From Pseudomonas sp. BMS12 (GTDB taxonomy: Bacteria > Pseudomonadota > Gammaproteobacteria > Pseudomonadales > Pseudomonadaceae), in NCBI RefSeq assembly GCF_001592875.1, contig NZ_LSOF01000013.1:18798-82797 (forward strand): DNA of 64,000 bases, written 5' to 3'. Below, piece after piece: positions 43,287 through 52,293 of the stretch. A program made the position numbers and the translations under genes. Every line of letters begins with the position of its first letter. Within the stretch, counting starts at the first letter, position 1. Below the pieces are notes generated by a model, which had not been told where the DNA came from, ran no database searches, and saw only the letters and a program-made list of their open reading frames with translations.

Positions 43287-46200
43287 TCACCAGGTATCGA
43301 CGAAGGGGCGTTTCTTGCCGTTGCGTGCTGGCGGCTGCGGTGCGCTGTGCAAACCGCGCAGCAGCCAGGCGCGGGTGTCCTGCGGGTCGATCACGGCATC
43401 GATCTCCAGGTAGCTGGCCATGTTCAGGCCCTTGCCGTTGCGGTAGGCCTTGCCCACCAGCTTGTCGAACAGGCGCTGGCGGCTGGCATCGTCCGCCTGG
43501 GCCGCCAGCTCCTTGGCGAAGCCCAGGCGCACTGCGCCTTCCAGGCCCATGGCGCCGAACTCACCGCTGGGCCAGGCGATGGTGAACAGCGCCGAGTGGA
43601 AGCTGCCGGCAGCCATGGCCTGGGCGCCCAGGCCGTAACCCTTGCGCAGCACCACGGTGAAGAACGGCACGGACAGGCTGGCGGCGGCGACGAACATGCG
43701 CGACACGTGGCGCACCGTGGCCTGTTTCTCCGCCTCCGGGCCGACCATGAAACCGGGGGTGTCGCACAGCGAAACCATGGGGATATCGAAGGCGTCGCAC
43801 AGCTGCATGAAGCGCGCGGCCTTGTCGCCGGCCGCCGCGTCGATGGCGCCGCCCAGGTGGCCGGGGTTGTTGGCCAGCAGGCCGAACGCCTTGCCCTCGA
43901 TGCGAATGAAGGCGGTGATCATGCCGGGCGCGAACTGGCGGCGCAGTTCCAGCACGCTGCCGCTGTCGGCCAGGGTGGCGATGACCTGACGGATGTCGTA
44001 CACGCGCAGGCGGTTTTCCGGGATCAGGTGGCGCAGCTCGCGCTGGTCGGCGCACTGCCAGTCGCTCAGCGGGCCCTGGAAATAGGACAGGTACTGCTTG
44101 GCGGCAGCGACCGCCTCGGCCTCGTTCTCCACCAGCACGTCGATCACCCCGTTCGGCCCCTGCACGGCAGTCGGGCCGACCTGCTCGGGCTTGAAGCTGC
44201 CAAGGCCGCCGCCTTCGATCATCGCCGGGCCGGCCATGCCGATGGTTGCGTCCTTGGCGGCGATGATCACGTCGCAGCAGCCGAGCAGCGCGGCGTTGCC
44301 GGCGAAGCAGCGCCCGGACACCACGCCAACCAGCGGCACCAGGCCGGACAACCGGGCCATGCCGACAAAGGTGTGGCAGTCCAGCCCGGCCACGCCGACG
44401 AAATCGGTATCGCCCGGCCGACCGCCGCCGCCTTCGGCGAACAGCACCAGCGGCAGACGCAGCTGTTCGGCGAGGCCGAGCATGCGGTCGGTCTTCTTGT
44501 GGTTCATCACCCCCTGGGTGCCGGCGAACACCGTGTAGTCGTAGGCGATGGCCATGCAGCGCGCGCCCTGCTCGCCGAAGGTGGCGGCGCCCACCGTGCC
44601 GATACCGGCGATCAGGCCGTCGGCCGGGCTCAGCTCCATCAGCTCCTCCGGGGTGCGCCGGCGGCGCTGGGCGGCCAGGGCCATGGCGCCGTATTCGATG
44701 AAGCTGCCCTCATCCAGCAGGTCCGCCAGGTTTTCCCGGGTGGTGCGTTGGCCGGTTTTGCGGCGCTTGGCCACGGCGGCCGGGCGGCGGGCATCGGTCA
44801 GGCGCTCGTGGCGCTCCAGCACTTCGGCCAGGTCGGCGCGGATATGCGCCAGGTCCAGGCTGTGTTCGTCCTGCAGGCCATCGCCATCGACTTCAGCCGG
44901 TTCGATGAACAGCAGCGCCTGGCCTTCGCCCAGGGCGTCGCCGGGGCGGGCGGCGAGGGCACGGACGATGCCGCTCTGGCTGGCCTTGACCACGAACTCC
45001 ATCTTCATCGCTTCCAGCACGGCGATGTTCTGCCCGGCGGCCACGGCATCGCCCTCGGCTACCTCCAGGCTGACCAGCACACCGGTGCTTGGCGTATTCA
45101 GGGCGATGCTGCCGGGCGGCGCCGCCACCGCGGCCTGCTGGCTGCCGGTCACCGCGCCCGTGCCGGTGAAATAGCGATGTGGGTGGGCCTGCTGCTGTGC
45201 GCCCAGCAGGGTTTCCAGCTGGCTTTCGACGAAGCGTGTGCTGACCTGGTTGGCTGCCACCTGCGGCTGGCGCAGCAGGTTCTGCAGCAGGTGCAGGTTG
45301 CTCGCCACGCCTTCCAGGCGGAACTCGCACAGCGCGCGGTAGACCCGGCGCAGGGCGGCCGGGTAGTCGCTGCCATGGGCGATCAGCTTGGCCAGCAGCG
45401 AGTCGTAGGCCGGGCTGACCGGGTAACCGGCGTAGCCGTAACCGTCCACCCGCAGGCCGGGGCCGCTGGGGGGCTCGTAGGCGCTGAGGGTGCCGGCCGC
45501 CGGGCGCGTGCTGCCGTCGGCGTGAAGGGTTTCCAGGTTGATGCGCAGCTGCACGGCGCAGCCATTGAGCGGCGGCGCCTGCAGCAGGCCGAGCTCGGCC
45601 AGGGACTGGCCGGCGAGCAGCCTGAGCTGGGTGTGCAGCAGGTCGACGCCGGTGACCTGCTCGGTCACGGTGTGTTCGACCTGCACCCGTGGATTGGCTT
45701 CCATGAAGTAGAAGCGCCCTGGCTGCTCTTCGTCGAGCAGGAACTCGAAGGTGCCGATGCCCTGGTACTTCACCTCGGCCGCCAGCTGCAGGGCGCAGGT
45801 GATGATCGCCTCGCGCACGCCGGCATCCAGGCCGGGGCTGGGGGCGATTTCCACCAGCTTCTGATTGCGCCGCTGCAGGCTGCAGTCGCGCTCCCACAGG
45901 TGGCTGACCGCGCCGCTGCCGTCGCCGAGTACCTGCACTTCGATATGCCGCGCCTGGCCGACCAGTTGTTCGACGTACAGCGCATCGTTGCCGAAGGCGC
46001 TCAGCGCTTCCGACTGGCAGCGGGCGAAGGCCTCGGCCAACTCACTGGCGGCGAATACCGCGCGCATGCCACGTCCGCCGCCGCCGGCCAGGGCCTTGAG
46101 CATCACCGCGCCGTGTTCGGCGAAGAACCTCTGCGCCTGTTCCAGGCTGATGGCCTGGTTGATGCCGGCGACCAGCGGCACGTTGCAGCGCTCGGCCAGG

Positions 46201-46571
46201 GCGCGGGCGGCGGCCTTGTCGCCGAACAGTTCCAACACCTCGGGTGCCGGGCCAATAAAGCGGATATTCGCCGCCGCACAGCGGCGGGCGAACTCGGCGT
46301 TCTCGGCGAGAAAACCGTAGCCGGGGTGAATCGCCTCGCAGCCATGCTCGCGGGCCAGGGCGATCAGCTGCTCCATGTCCAGATAGGCCGGTACGCCGCG
46401 GCCCTTGAGCGGCACGGCAAGGTCGGCCTTGCGCGTGTGCAGGCTGGCGGCATCATCTTCGGCAAACACGGCGACCGTGCGGATATCCAGGTCGGCGCAG
46501 GCGCGGGCGATGCGGATGGCGATTTCGCCACGGTTGGCGATCAGCAGGCTGGAGAACATAGGGTCACTCAT
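43287..46571 (-). CDS. Single-chain biotin-dependent acyl-CoA carboxylase (LCC type)
   Basis: 1094-residue multidomain carboxylase. The biotin carboxylase part (about 1-450) has L-I-A-N-R-G-E-I-A, the ATP-grasp G-G-G-G-R-G and E-x-N-P-R-x-Q-V-E-H. A BCCP part (about 495-570) has E-A-M-K-M with biotin Lys523, and a carboxyltransferase part (about 610-1094) follows with crotonase-like alpha and beta halves (G-A-R-C-M-A-I-A-Y-D; L-C-D-T-P-G-F). This is the long-chain acyl-CoA carboxylase layout known for P. aeruginosa PA1400 and the M. avium LCC. The real acyl substrate is unknown. Its ATG overlaps the globin stop by 8 bp. Confidence 0.92.
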   Translation of the reverse strand: MSDPMFSSLLIANRGEIAIRIARACADLDIRTVAVFAEDDAASLHTRKADLAVPLKGRGVPAYLDMEQLIALAREHGCEAIHPGYGFLAENAEFARRCAAANIRFIGPAPEVLELFGDKAAARALAERCNVPLVAGINQAISLEQAQRFFAEHGAVMLKALAGGGGRGMRAVFAASELAEAFARCQSEALSAFGNDALYVEQLVGQARHIEVQVLGDGSGAVSHLWERDCSLQRRNQKLVEIAPSPGLDAGVREAIITCALQLAAEVKYQGIGTFEFLLDEEQPGRFYFMEANPRVQVEHTVTEQVTGVDLLHTQLRLLAGQSLAELGLLQAPPLNGCAVQLRINLETLHADGSTRPAAGTLSAYEPPSGPGLRVDGYGYAGYPVSPAYDSLLAKLIAHGSDYPAALRRVYRALCEFRLEGVASNLHLLQNLLRQPQVAANQVSTRFVESQLETLLGAQQQAHPHRYFTGTGAVTGSQQAAVAAPPGSIALNTPSTGVLVSLEVAEGDAVAAGQNIAVLEAMKMEFVVKASQSGIVRALAARPGDALGEGQALLFIEPAEVDGDGLQDEHSLDLAHIRADLAEVLERHERLTDARRPAAVAKRRKTGQRTTRENLADLLDEGSFIEYGAMALAAQRRRRTPEELMELSPADGLIAGIGTVGAATFGEQGARCMAIAYDYTVFAGTQGVMNHKKTDRMLGLAEQLRLPLVLFAEGGGGRPGDTDFVGVAGLDCHTFVGMARLSGLVPLVGVVSGRCFAGNAALLGCCDVIIAAKDATIGMAGPAMIEGGGLGSFKPEQVGPTAVQGPNGVIDVLVENEAEAVAAAKQYLSYFQGPLSDWQCADQRELRHLIPENRLRVYDIRQVIATLADSGSVLELRRQFAPGMITAFIRIEGKAFGLLANNPGHLGGAIDAAAGDKAARFMQLCDAFDIPMVSLCDTPGFMVGPEAEKQATVRHVSRMFVAAASLSVPFFTVVLRKGYGLGAQAMAAGSFHSALFTIAWPSGEFGAMGLEGAVRLGFAKELAAQADDASRQRLFDKLVGKAYRNGKGLNMASYLEIDAVIDPQDTRAWLLRGLHSAPQPPARNGKKRPFVDTW

Positions 46572-47010
46572 GGTCGGCGGTAGCGGGAAGGGCGGCAGGG
46601 CTCTCGAGCTGTGCCTGCAGTTCGATCAGCGTAGCGGCGAGCTGGGCGAAGGCGCCGCGCCAGGCTGCCAGGGCCTCTGCGCAAAGCTGCTGCGGGTCGA
46701 GCACCTGGCGCATGGCGGAAAACAGCGAATCGCCGAGCATGTCGAAGTGCTCGGGACGCAGCTGTACGCGCTGGTGCACGCGAGCAATGTTCGGCGCGTG
46801 GCGCAGGAAAGGTTCGAGGTTGTCGATGCTGGCGGCATAGCTGGCCACAACCGAGCCCAGCGGCGGCAGTTTTGCCCTGGCGAGGATGGCGTAGGCCAGT
46901 GGATGATCACGCTCGAGATGCTGGTAAGTCAGCGTGTTGATAGCGGCCGTGTGCTGCTTGATCGCGGCGGTGGTCTGCCGGATCAGCTGGATGGCGTGCG
47001 CGTCGAGCAT
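46564..47010 (-). CDS. Single-domain bacterial haemoglobin (Vgb-like globin)
   Basis: 148-residue globin. It aligns end to end with Vitreoscilla haemoglobin: the M-L-D...I-x-x-I-x-x-T start, Tyr29 at the B10 position, proximal histidine His79 (R-V-H-Q), then F-D-M-L-G-D-S-L and W-R-G-A-F-A-Q-L-A in the H helix. The distal E7 position looks like Lys48 or Leu49 instead of Gln, so oxygen chemistry may differ. It probably binds heme and O2 or NO in the cytoplasm. It is first in an operon with a single-chain acyl-CoA carboxylase and an epoxide-hydrolase-like enzyme. Ribosome site AAGGAGC precedes the ATG. Confidence 0.8.
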   Translation of the reverse strand: MLDAHAIQLIRQTTAAIKQHTAAINTLTYQHLERDHPLAYAILARAKLPPLGSVVASYAASIDNLEPFLRHAPNIARVHQRVQLRPEHFDMLGDSLFSAMRQVLDPQQLCAEALAAWRGAFAQLAATLIELQAQLESPAALPATADHE

Positions 47011-47078
47011 GCTGGCTGCTCCTTGCCCCGGGTGGTCTGCGATAGGGCAGGTTACCCGGAGCGAGAGGTTGGCGACGC

Positions 47079-47122
47079 TGAATCAGTGGCATGAATGGCC
47101 GGGACGTGCCCGGCCTGATTCA
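47079..47122. repeat. Nested inverted repeat between ispA and the globin operon
   Basis: TGAATCAG (47079-47086) pairs with CTGATTCA (47115-47122) around an inner perfect stem GGCCGGG / CCCGGCC (47097-47103, 47109-47115). There is no T-tract. It lies 48 bp beyond the ispA stop, at the edge of the inserted operon; it may be a terminator, an operator or an insertion scar. Confidence 0.45.
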
Positions 47123-47169
47123 TCGGTTAGGGGCCGCTTGCGGATATGCCTAGAGAGCCAGGCACGGGC

Positions 47170-48057
47170 TCAGTGGCGGCGCTCGACGATATAGCGGGCC
47201 AGTTCGCGCAGCGGCTCGGCGCTGTCGCCGAACAGACGCAGGGCGTGCAGGGCCTGGTCGCGCAGCTCCAGGGCGTAGGTCTTGGCAGCGTCGAGGCCGA
47301 GCAGGGCCGGGTACGTCGGTTTGTGGTTGGCCTGGTCCTTGCCTTGGGTCTTGCCCAGGGTGGCGGTGTCGCTTTCCACGTCGAGGATGTCGTCCTGCAC
47401 CTGGAAGGCCAGGCCGATGGCCTGGGCATAGTGCTGCAGCGAACGCAGCGCCGCTTCGTCGGCATTGCCGCTGGCCAGGGCACCCAGGTGCACGCTGGCT
47501 TCGATCAGGGCGCCGGTCTTGTGCCGGTGCATGGTCTCCAGCGCCTGCTGGTCAATCTGCTTACCCACCGATTCGAGGTCGATGGCCTGGCCGCCGACCA
47601 TGCCGGCCGGACCGGCGGCGCGCGCCAGGCCGAGGGTCATGGACAGACGCAGATCGGCGTCGCGCGGGTTGCGCCGGGCGTCGGCCAGGGCCTCGAAGGC
47701 CAGGGCCTGCAGGGCATCGCCGGCGAGGATGGCGCAGGCTTCGTCGAAGGCCTTGTGGGTGGTCGGCTGGCCGCGGCGCAGGTCGTCGTCGTCCATGGCC
47801 GGCAGGTCGTCGTGGACCAGCGAATAGGCGTGGATCAGCTCTACGGCGCAGGCGGCACCATCGGCCTGGTCGAGGTCGCCGTCGAGGGCCTCGCAGGCGG
47901 CATACACCAGCAGCGGACGCACCCGCTTGCCGCCGCCGGCGACGCTGTAGCGCATGGCCTTGTACAGGCGGGCCAGCTCGGGGCGGGGCGGCTCGAACAG
48001 TTCGGCGAGCACGCCATCGACGCGCGCCTGGCAGCGCTGCTGGTACTCGCCGATCAT
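47170..48057 (-). CDS. ispA: Farnesyl diphosphate synthase (geranyltranstransferase)
   Basis: 295-residue prenyltransferase joining isopentenyl diphosphate to dimethylallyl/geranyl diphosphate. First aspartate-rich motif is [10 protein letters not shown] (83-92), second is [18 protein letters not shown] near 41-50. Start ATG 48057 overlaps the xseB stop (ATGA-type). The order xseB-ispA is the usual one, but dxs, which normally follows, is moved 4.9 kb away by inserted genes. Confidence 0.95.
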   Translation of the reverse strand: MIGEYQQRCQARVDGVLAELFEPPRPELARLYKAMRYSVAGGGKRVRPLLVYAACEALDGDLDQADGAACAVELIHAYSLVHDDLPAMDDDDLRRGQPTTHKAFDEACAILAGDALQALAFEALADARRNPRDADLRLSMTLGLARAAGPAGMVGGQAIDLESVGKQIDQQALETMHRHKTGALIEASVHLGALASGNADEAALRSLQHYAQAIGLAFQVQDDILDVESDTATLGKTQGKDQANHKPTYPALLGLDAAKTYALELRDQALHALRLFGDSAEPLRELARYIVERRH

Positions 48058-48296
48058 GCCTGCTGATCCGCGTCGAAGGGGGCTTCCTCCAGCTCGCCGT
48101 CGCGTTCCAGGAGGATCTGCACTTTCTGCTCGGCCTGGGCCAGGGCGCCCTGGCAGTCGCGGGTCAGGCGGATGCCCTGCTCGAAGGCGCCGAGGGAGTC
48201 TTCCAGGGACAGCTCGCCGCTTTCCAGGCGCTCGACCAGCGTTTGCAGTTCGGCGAGGGAGGTTTCGAAATCGGCGGCGGCTTTCTTGCGGGCCAT
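48054..48296 (-). CDS. xseB: Exodeoxyribonuclease VII small subunit
   Basis: 80-residue small subunit of exonuclease VII, which degrades ssDNA. It is all-helical and has the family core [25 protein letters not shown] (10-34) split by the usual short turn. It overlaps ispA by 4 bases and leads the xseB-ispA run. Confidence 0.93.
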   Translation of the reverse strand: MARKKAAADFETSLAELQTLVERLESGELSLEDSLGAFEQGIRLTRDCQGALAQAEQKVQILLERDGELEEAPFDADQQA

Positions 48297-48363
48297 GGCT
48301 AGGGTCTCGGCTGGAGGGTTGAAACGGGCGCGACACTAGCAGAGCCGCGCCCGCCGGGGCAAA

Positions 48364-49137
48364 TCAGCGGGCGGCGAAGTAGGTGGCGTAGAAGTAGTAG
48401 AGGGTCATGCCACTTCCGACCAGGATCACCAGGCTGCGCAGCAGGCGCGGCGGCAGGCGTTCGCCCAGCGCTCCGCCGGTGTAGCCGCCGAGCGTGGCGC
48501 CGGCCAGCAGGACCAGCAGCTCGGCCCAGCTGACGCGGCCGGCGAAGATGAAGGTCAGGCTGGCGACACTGTAGATCACCGCCGAGATCAGGTTCTTCAG
48601 GGCATTGGCGCGGGCCAGCGGGTGGCCTTCGATGGAGAAGGCCGCCAGTTGCAGGATACCCATGCCGGCGCCGAAGTAGCCGCCATAGATCGATACCCCG
48701 GTATGCGCGGCCAGCGACAGCGGTGTGTGCGGTGGTTGCGCCGCCTCTTTCCTGCGTGCGGCCAGGGCGCGGCCGAGCCAGGGGCTGGCGGCGAACAGCG
48801 CGGTCGCCGCCAGCAGCAGCCAGGGGATCAGTACGCTGAACACGCTGTCGCCGCCGGCCAGCAGCAGCAGGCCACCGCCCAGGCCGCCGAGCAGCCCGGC
48901 CAGCAGCAGTGGCAGCAGGTAGCGGCCCAGTGGTCGCAGCGAACCGCGCGCGGCCCAGGCCCCGGCGATGCTGGCCGGCCACAGGGCCACGGCATTGGTG
49001 GCATTGGCGGTAACCGGCGGCAGGCCGGCCGCCAGCAGGGCAGGGAAGGAGAAGAAGGTGCCGCCACCGGCCAGGGCATTCATGCCGCCGGCAGCGAAGC
49101 CGGCCAGGGCCAGCAGGAGGATATCGGTGAGGTTCAT
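48364..49137 (-). CDS. TauE/SafE-family sulfite exporter-like membrane protein
   Basis: 257-residue inner-membrane permease with about eight helices. The conserved N-terminal A-G-G-G-T-F-F-S-F-P-A-L and the repeated A-G-M-G-I-L-Q-L half are typical of TauE/SafE. The family exports sulfite/sulfonate-like anions or takes them up; the direction and substrate here are unknown. It stands alone between xseB and the MCE operon. Confidence 0.88.
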   Translation of the reverse strand: MNLTDILLLALAGFAAGGMNALAGGGTFFSFPALLAAGLPPVTANATNAVALWPASIAGAWAARGSLRPLGRYLLPLLLAGLLGGLGGGLLLLAGGDSVFSVLIPWLLLAATALFAASPWLGRALAARRKEAAQPPHTPLSLAAHTGVSIYGGYFGAGMGILQLAAFSIEGHPLARANALKNLISAVIYSVASLTFIFAGRVSWAELLVLLAGATLGGYTGGALGERLPPRLLRSLVILVGSGMTLYYFYATYFAAR

Positions 49138-49192
49138 GGGGTCGGCAGCTTAGCGGTCTGTACGGAAGCTGACCAGACGACCAAGGTCTGCT

Positions 49193-49900
49193 TCAGAAAC
49201 GCAGCACTTCACCGTTGCTGCGGGTCGGTCCGATGATCGGGAATTGCGGCTGCGGTGTTTGCGGCTTGGCCGGGCGCTGTGGTGCCGGGGAGGGCTTGGT
49301 CGTCTCGGCCACCGGCTGGTTGCGCAGCGGCTCGATGGCGACGGCCAGGTCGGCCACCAGCTGGCGCAACAGGCGGCTCTGTGCCTGCACCTGATCGGCG
49401 GGGGTGCCACTGTGGGCTTCCTCCAGGCGCAGCAGGCGGCTGTCGCGCAGTTGCCCGCTCTTGTCCAGCAGGCGCCACTGCGCTTCGAGGATGGCCGGCT
49501 GGGCCGGGCCGGAGTCCAGGCGGATGATGCTCAACAGTACCTGTACTTCGGGTTTGAACTCGCCGCTGGCCGGGGCCAGCACGGTGCGCTGGCTGTCCAG
49601 GCGCCAGGCCAGCTGACGCAGCAGCAGTTGGTCTATGTCGGTCGCCAGGCTGCCGGCCCAGCGGGCGTTGTCGGCGGCCAGCAGGCTGCCGTCGAGCTGG
49701 CGCTGCAGCAGGGCTTCGCGCTGCAGGTAGTCGGCGATGGAAACCGGGCCGAGGAGCACGGCCAGACCCTGTTCCTGGGTGGGCACGCCGGCGTCGGCGT
49801 TGTCCAGCTGATAGAGGGGGATCGGTTTGTGCGCCGTACAGCCGGCCAGGCCGAGCAGGCCGGTCAGCAGCAGTACGAAGGCGAGGCGCAGCGGTTTCAT
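49193..49900 (-). CDS. ABC-type transport auxiliary lipoprotein (PqiC-like), second copy
   Basis: 235-residue lipoprotein: signal with lipobox L-A-G-C (Cys21) and a PqiC/DUF330 body with L-L-G-P-V-S-I-A-D-Y-L-Q-R-E, R-W-A-G-S-L and R-L-D-S-G-P. It is a clear tandem paralogue of the gene at 49994 (many shared positions), with an extra Pro/Gln-rich C-terminal tail (about 200-235). It probably sits in the outer membrane as a docking lipoprotein for the MCE bridge. It lies at the end of the operon, 93 bp after its paralogue. Confidence 0.82.
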   Translation of the reverse strand: MKPLRLAFVLLLTGLLGLAGCTAHKPIPLYQLDNADAGVPTQEQGLAVLLGPVSIADYLQREALLQRQLDGSLLAADNARWAGSLATDIDQLLLRQLAWRLDSQRTVLAPASGEFKPEVQVLLSIIRLDSGPAQPAILEAQWRLLDKSGQLRDSRLLRLEEAHSGTPADQVQAQSRLLRQLVADLAVAIEPLRNQPVAETTKPSPAPQRPAKPQTPQPQFPIIGPTRSNGEVLRF

Positions 49901-49993
49901 CTGTTTACCCTGGGCCGCGGCGGCGGCTAAAAACGAGAGCGAGGCGGCCGCGTATCATCCGCCAAAGCGCGGCCGGACTCCAGCCCGAGGCGC

Positions 49994-50581
49994 TCAGTTG
50001 CGCGTGGAGTTGTGTACCGGCAGGCTTTTCACTGCGGCGGCCAGGCGTTCGCCGAGACGCTCCACCAGTTGCCCCTGGGCGGCCACCTGGCCGTCCAGGC
50101 TGCCATCGTGGCTCTGTTCCAGGCGCAGCAGATCGCCGGCCTGCTGCTGGCCGGCGGCGTCGAGCAGGCGCCAGCGCGCTTCCAGCACGGCCGCTTGCTG
50201 CGGGCCAGAGTCCAGGCGGGCGATATGCAGGATCAGCTGGGCGTCGGCGCGAAAACCGATGCGATCCGGATAGAGCGCCAGGTTGCCGCTGTGCAGCTGG
50301 TTGGCCAGGGTCGCCAGCAGCAGGTTGCCGATATCGTCCTGCAGGCTGCCGGCCCAGCGCCGGTCCGGGCTGAGGTCGAGGCGCTGGTCGCTACGCCGTT
50401 GCACCAGGCTTTCGCGCTGCAGGTAGTCGGCCAGCTGCAGCGGGCCGAGCAGCAGCGCCGGGCCGTTGCCGGTGCTGCTGGCCTGCGCTTGCGGCATGGG
50501 CAGCTGGTAGAAGTGCTGCGGCGTGCTGGTGGCGCAGCCGGCCAGCAGCAGGAAGGCGAGGGGCAGCAGGCGCTTGCTCAT
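49994..50581 (-). CDS. ABC-type transport auxiliary lipoprotein (PqiC-like), first copy
   Basis: 195-residue lipoprotein with lipobox L-A-G-C (Cys16) and the PqiC-like domain: L-L-G-P-L-Q-L-A-D-Y-L-Q-R-E-S, R-W-A-G-S-L, A-R-L-D-S-G-P. It likely anchors the MCE channel to the outer membrane during lipid transfer. It overlaps the MlaD-like gene by 4 bases, so it is part of the MCE operon. Its duplicate lies downstream. Confidence 0.86.
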   Translation of the reverse strand: MSKRLLPLAFLLLAGCATSTPQHFYQLPMPQAQASSTGNGPALLLGPLQLADYLQRESLVQRRSDQRLDLSPDRRWAGSLQDDIGNLLLATLANQLHSGNLALYPDRIGFRADAQLILHIARLDSGPQQAAVLEARWRLLDAAGQQQAGDLLRLEQSHDGSLDGQVAAQGQLVERLGERLAAAVKSLPVHNSTRN

Positions 50582-51528
50582 GGCTGGGGCTTCCCGAATA
50601 TCAAGGATTGCGGTTGCTGTTCCAGGCTCTCGGCGCTGCGCTGCAGGGCCTTGCTGGCGCGGCCGAGCTCCTGCAGGGCGTTGCTCAGCTCGTACTGCAG
50701 CTCGGACTGCGGGCCCAGGCTGCGCCGGCCGTCGCCGAGCAGGGCGTTGGTCTGCTCCAGGGTCTGGCGCAGCGCCGCGGTGGTCAGGCGGATTTCGCCG
50801 AGGGTGGCGTTGAACTCGCCGCTGCTGCGCTGAGCCGAGCCGAGCAGGGCCGGCAGCTGGGTCTCCAGGCGCTGAGTCAGGCGGTCGAGGCCGGCCAGGG
50901 TAGTAGCGAGGCTGTGCAGACCCTGTTGCAGATCGCTGGAGTTGCTCAGGCGTTCGATGCCCTGCATGGCCTTGCTGGCCGAGTCGATCAGTTCGCGCAG
51001 GGGCAGCTCGCGCACCTCGCCGATCAGGTCGTTGAGCAGATTGGCGGCCTGGTCGATGCGCGACGGCACGCTGGGAATCGCCGGCAGCTCCACTTCGTTG
51101 GGTTCGCGCACATAGCCGCGCTGGTCGGGGAACATGTCCAGCGCGACGATGGCCTTGCCGGTGAGCAGGCTGGGGGTTTGCAGCTGGGCGCGCAGGCCGC
51201 GCTCGACCAGCTGCTTGAGTACCTGGTCGAAGCCGCGCTTGCCCTCGGTGCGGTTGGGCTGGATGCGCAGGATCACCGGCATCACCACGTCCTTGATGTT
51301 GCGGTCGTAGGACAGGCGGATTTCGCGCACGCTGCCGATTTTCACGCCGCGATAGGTGACGTCGGCACCGACGTCCAGACCATCCAGCGCGCCGGTGAAG
51401 TACACCACGTACTCGCTGGGCTGGCTGAACCAGCTCTCGCGCGACAGCAGCAGGGCGCCGGCCACCAGCAGGAACAGGCCGCCGAGCAGGAAACTGCCGA
51501 TCAGCAAGGGCTTGCGGGTTTCGCTCAT
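50578..51528 (-). CDS. MCE-domain (MlaD-like) lipid transport protein
   Basis: 316-residue inner-membrane protein with one N-terminal TM helix (about 7-30) and one MCE domain (about 38-120; Y-V-V-Y-F-T-G-A-L-D-G-L-D-V-G-A-D-V). A long C-terminal helical region with L-x-x-L repeats (about 150-300) follows. A single MCE ring with a helical barrel bridges the periplasm in Mla/Pqi/Yeb-type systems. It overlaps the ATPase gene by 4 bp and leads the lipoprotein genes. Confidence 0.92.
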   Translation of the reverse strand: MSETRKPLLIGSFLLGGLFLLVAGALLLSRESWFSQPSEYVVYFTGALDGLDVGADVTYRGVKIGSVREIRLSYDRNIKDVVMPVILRIQPNRTEGKRGFDQVLKQLVERGLRAQLQTPSLLTGKAIVALDMFPDQRGYVREPNEVELPAIPSVPSRIDQAANLLNDLIGEVRELPLRELIDSASKAMQGIERLSNSSDLQQGLHSLATTLAGLDRLTQRLETQLPALLGSAQRSSGEFNATLGEIRLTTAALRQTLEQTNALLGDGRRSLGPQSELQYELSNALQELGRASKALQRSAESLEQQPQSLIFGKPQP

Positions 51529-52292
51529 GGGGCCTCCTTGGCCAGGTGCGTGTCGCGGCGCAGGAAACGCTGCACCACCTGCGGGCCGTGGGCCAGCAGC
51601 TCCGCGGGTGGGCCGAGGGCCAGCTGGGTGCCGGCCTGGGCGTCGAGGAACAGGCAGGTGTCGGCCACGGCGAAGATGCTCGGCAGCTCGTGGGTCACCA
51701 GCACGATACTGGAGCCGAGGCTGTCGCGCAGCTGCAGGATCAGTTCGTCCAGGGCCATGGAGCTGATCGGGTCGAGGCCGGCCGAGGGCTCGTCGAAGAA
51801 CAGCACCTGTGGATCGAGGGCCAGGGCGCGGGCCAGGGCGGCGCGCTTGCGCATGCCGCCGGACAGCTCGGCCGGGTACAGCTCGTCGCAGCCGCCGAGG
51901 CCGACCAGGCTCAGTTTGAGCGCGGCCAGCTCGTCCAGTTCGGCGCGGGACAGCTTGGGCCGATAGGTTTCCAGCGGCAGGCAGATGTTCTCGCGCAGGG
52001 TCATCGCGCCCCACAGCGCGGCATTCTGGTAGAGCACGCCGAAGTCCTGCTGCAGTTCGCTGCGGCGCGCCTCGGGCTGGGCCCAGAAGTCCTCTCCGTT
52101 GAACAGCATGCGCCCGCCCAGCGGCGCCTGCAGGCCGATCAGATGGCGCAGCAGGGTGCTCTTGCCGCAGCCGCTGCCGCCCATGATGACGAACACCTCG
52201 CCGCGCTGAATGGCGAAGTTGAGGTCGTGCTGGATCACCCGCTTGCCGTAGCCGGCGGAAAGGTGATCGGCGATCAGCACGGCATCATTCAT
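51525..52292 (-). CDS. MlaF-like ABC ATPase
   Basis: 255-residue cytoplasmic ATPase of the MCE transporter. It has Walker A G-G-S-G-C-G-K-S-T, Q-loop in V-L-Y-Q-N-A-A-L, signature L-S-G-G-M-R-K-R, Walker B V-L-F-F-D-E-P and H-loop T-H-E. The C-terminal extension typical of MlaF is present. It lies between the permease and MCE genes, with overlaps at both ends or 1-bp gaps. Confidence 0.94.
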   Translation of the reverse strand: MNDAVLIADHLSAGYGKRVIQHDLNFAIQRGEVFVIMGGSGCGKSTLLRHLIGLQAPLGGRMLFNGEDFWAQPEARRSELQQDFGVLYQNAALWGAMTLRENICLPLETYRPKLSRAELDELAALKLSLVGLGGCDELYPAELSGGMRKRAALARALALDPQVLFFDEPSAGLDPISSMALDELILQLRDSLGSSIVLVTHELPSIFAVADTCLFLDAQAGTQLALGPPAELLAHGPQVVQRFLRRDTHLAKEAP

Positions 52293-52293
52293 T

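Noticed and set aside
43242..46583. 1113-codon frame antisense to the acyl-CoA carboxylase
   Set aside because: The minus strand carries all carboxylase motifs in one frame; the plus frame has repetitive G/H/Q-rich composition typical of a mirror frame.
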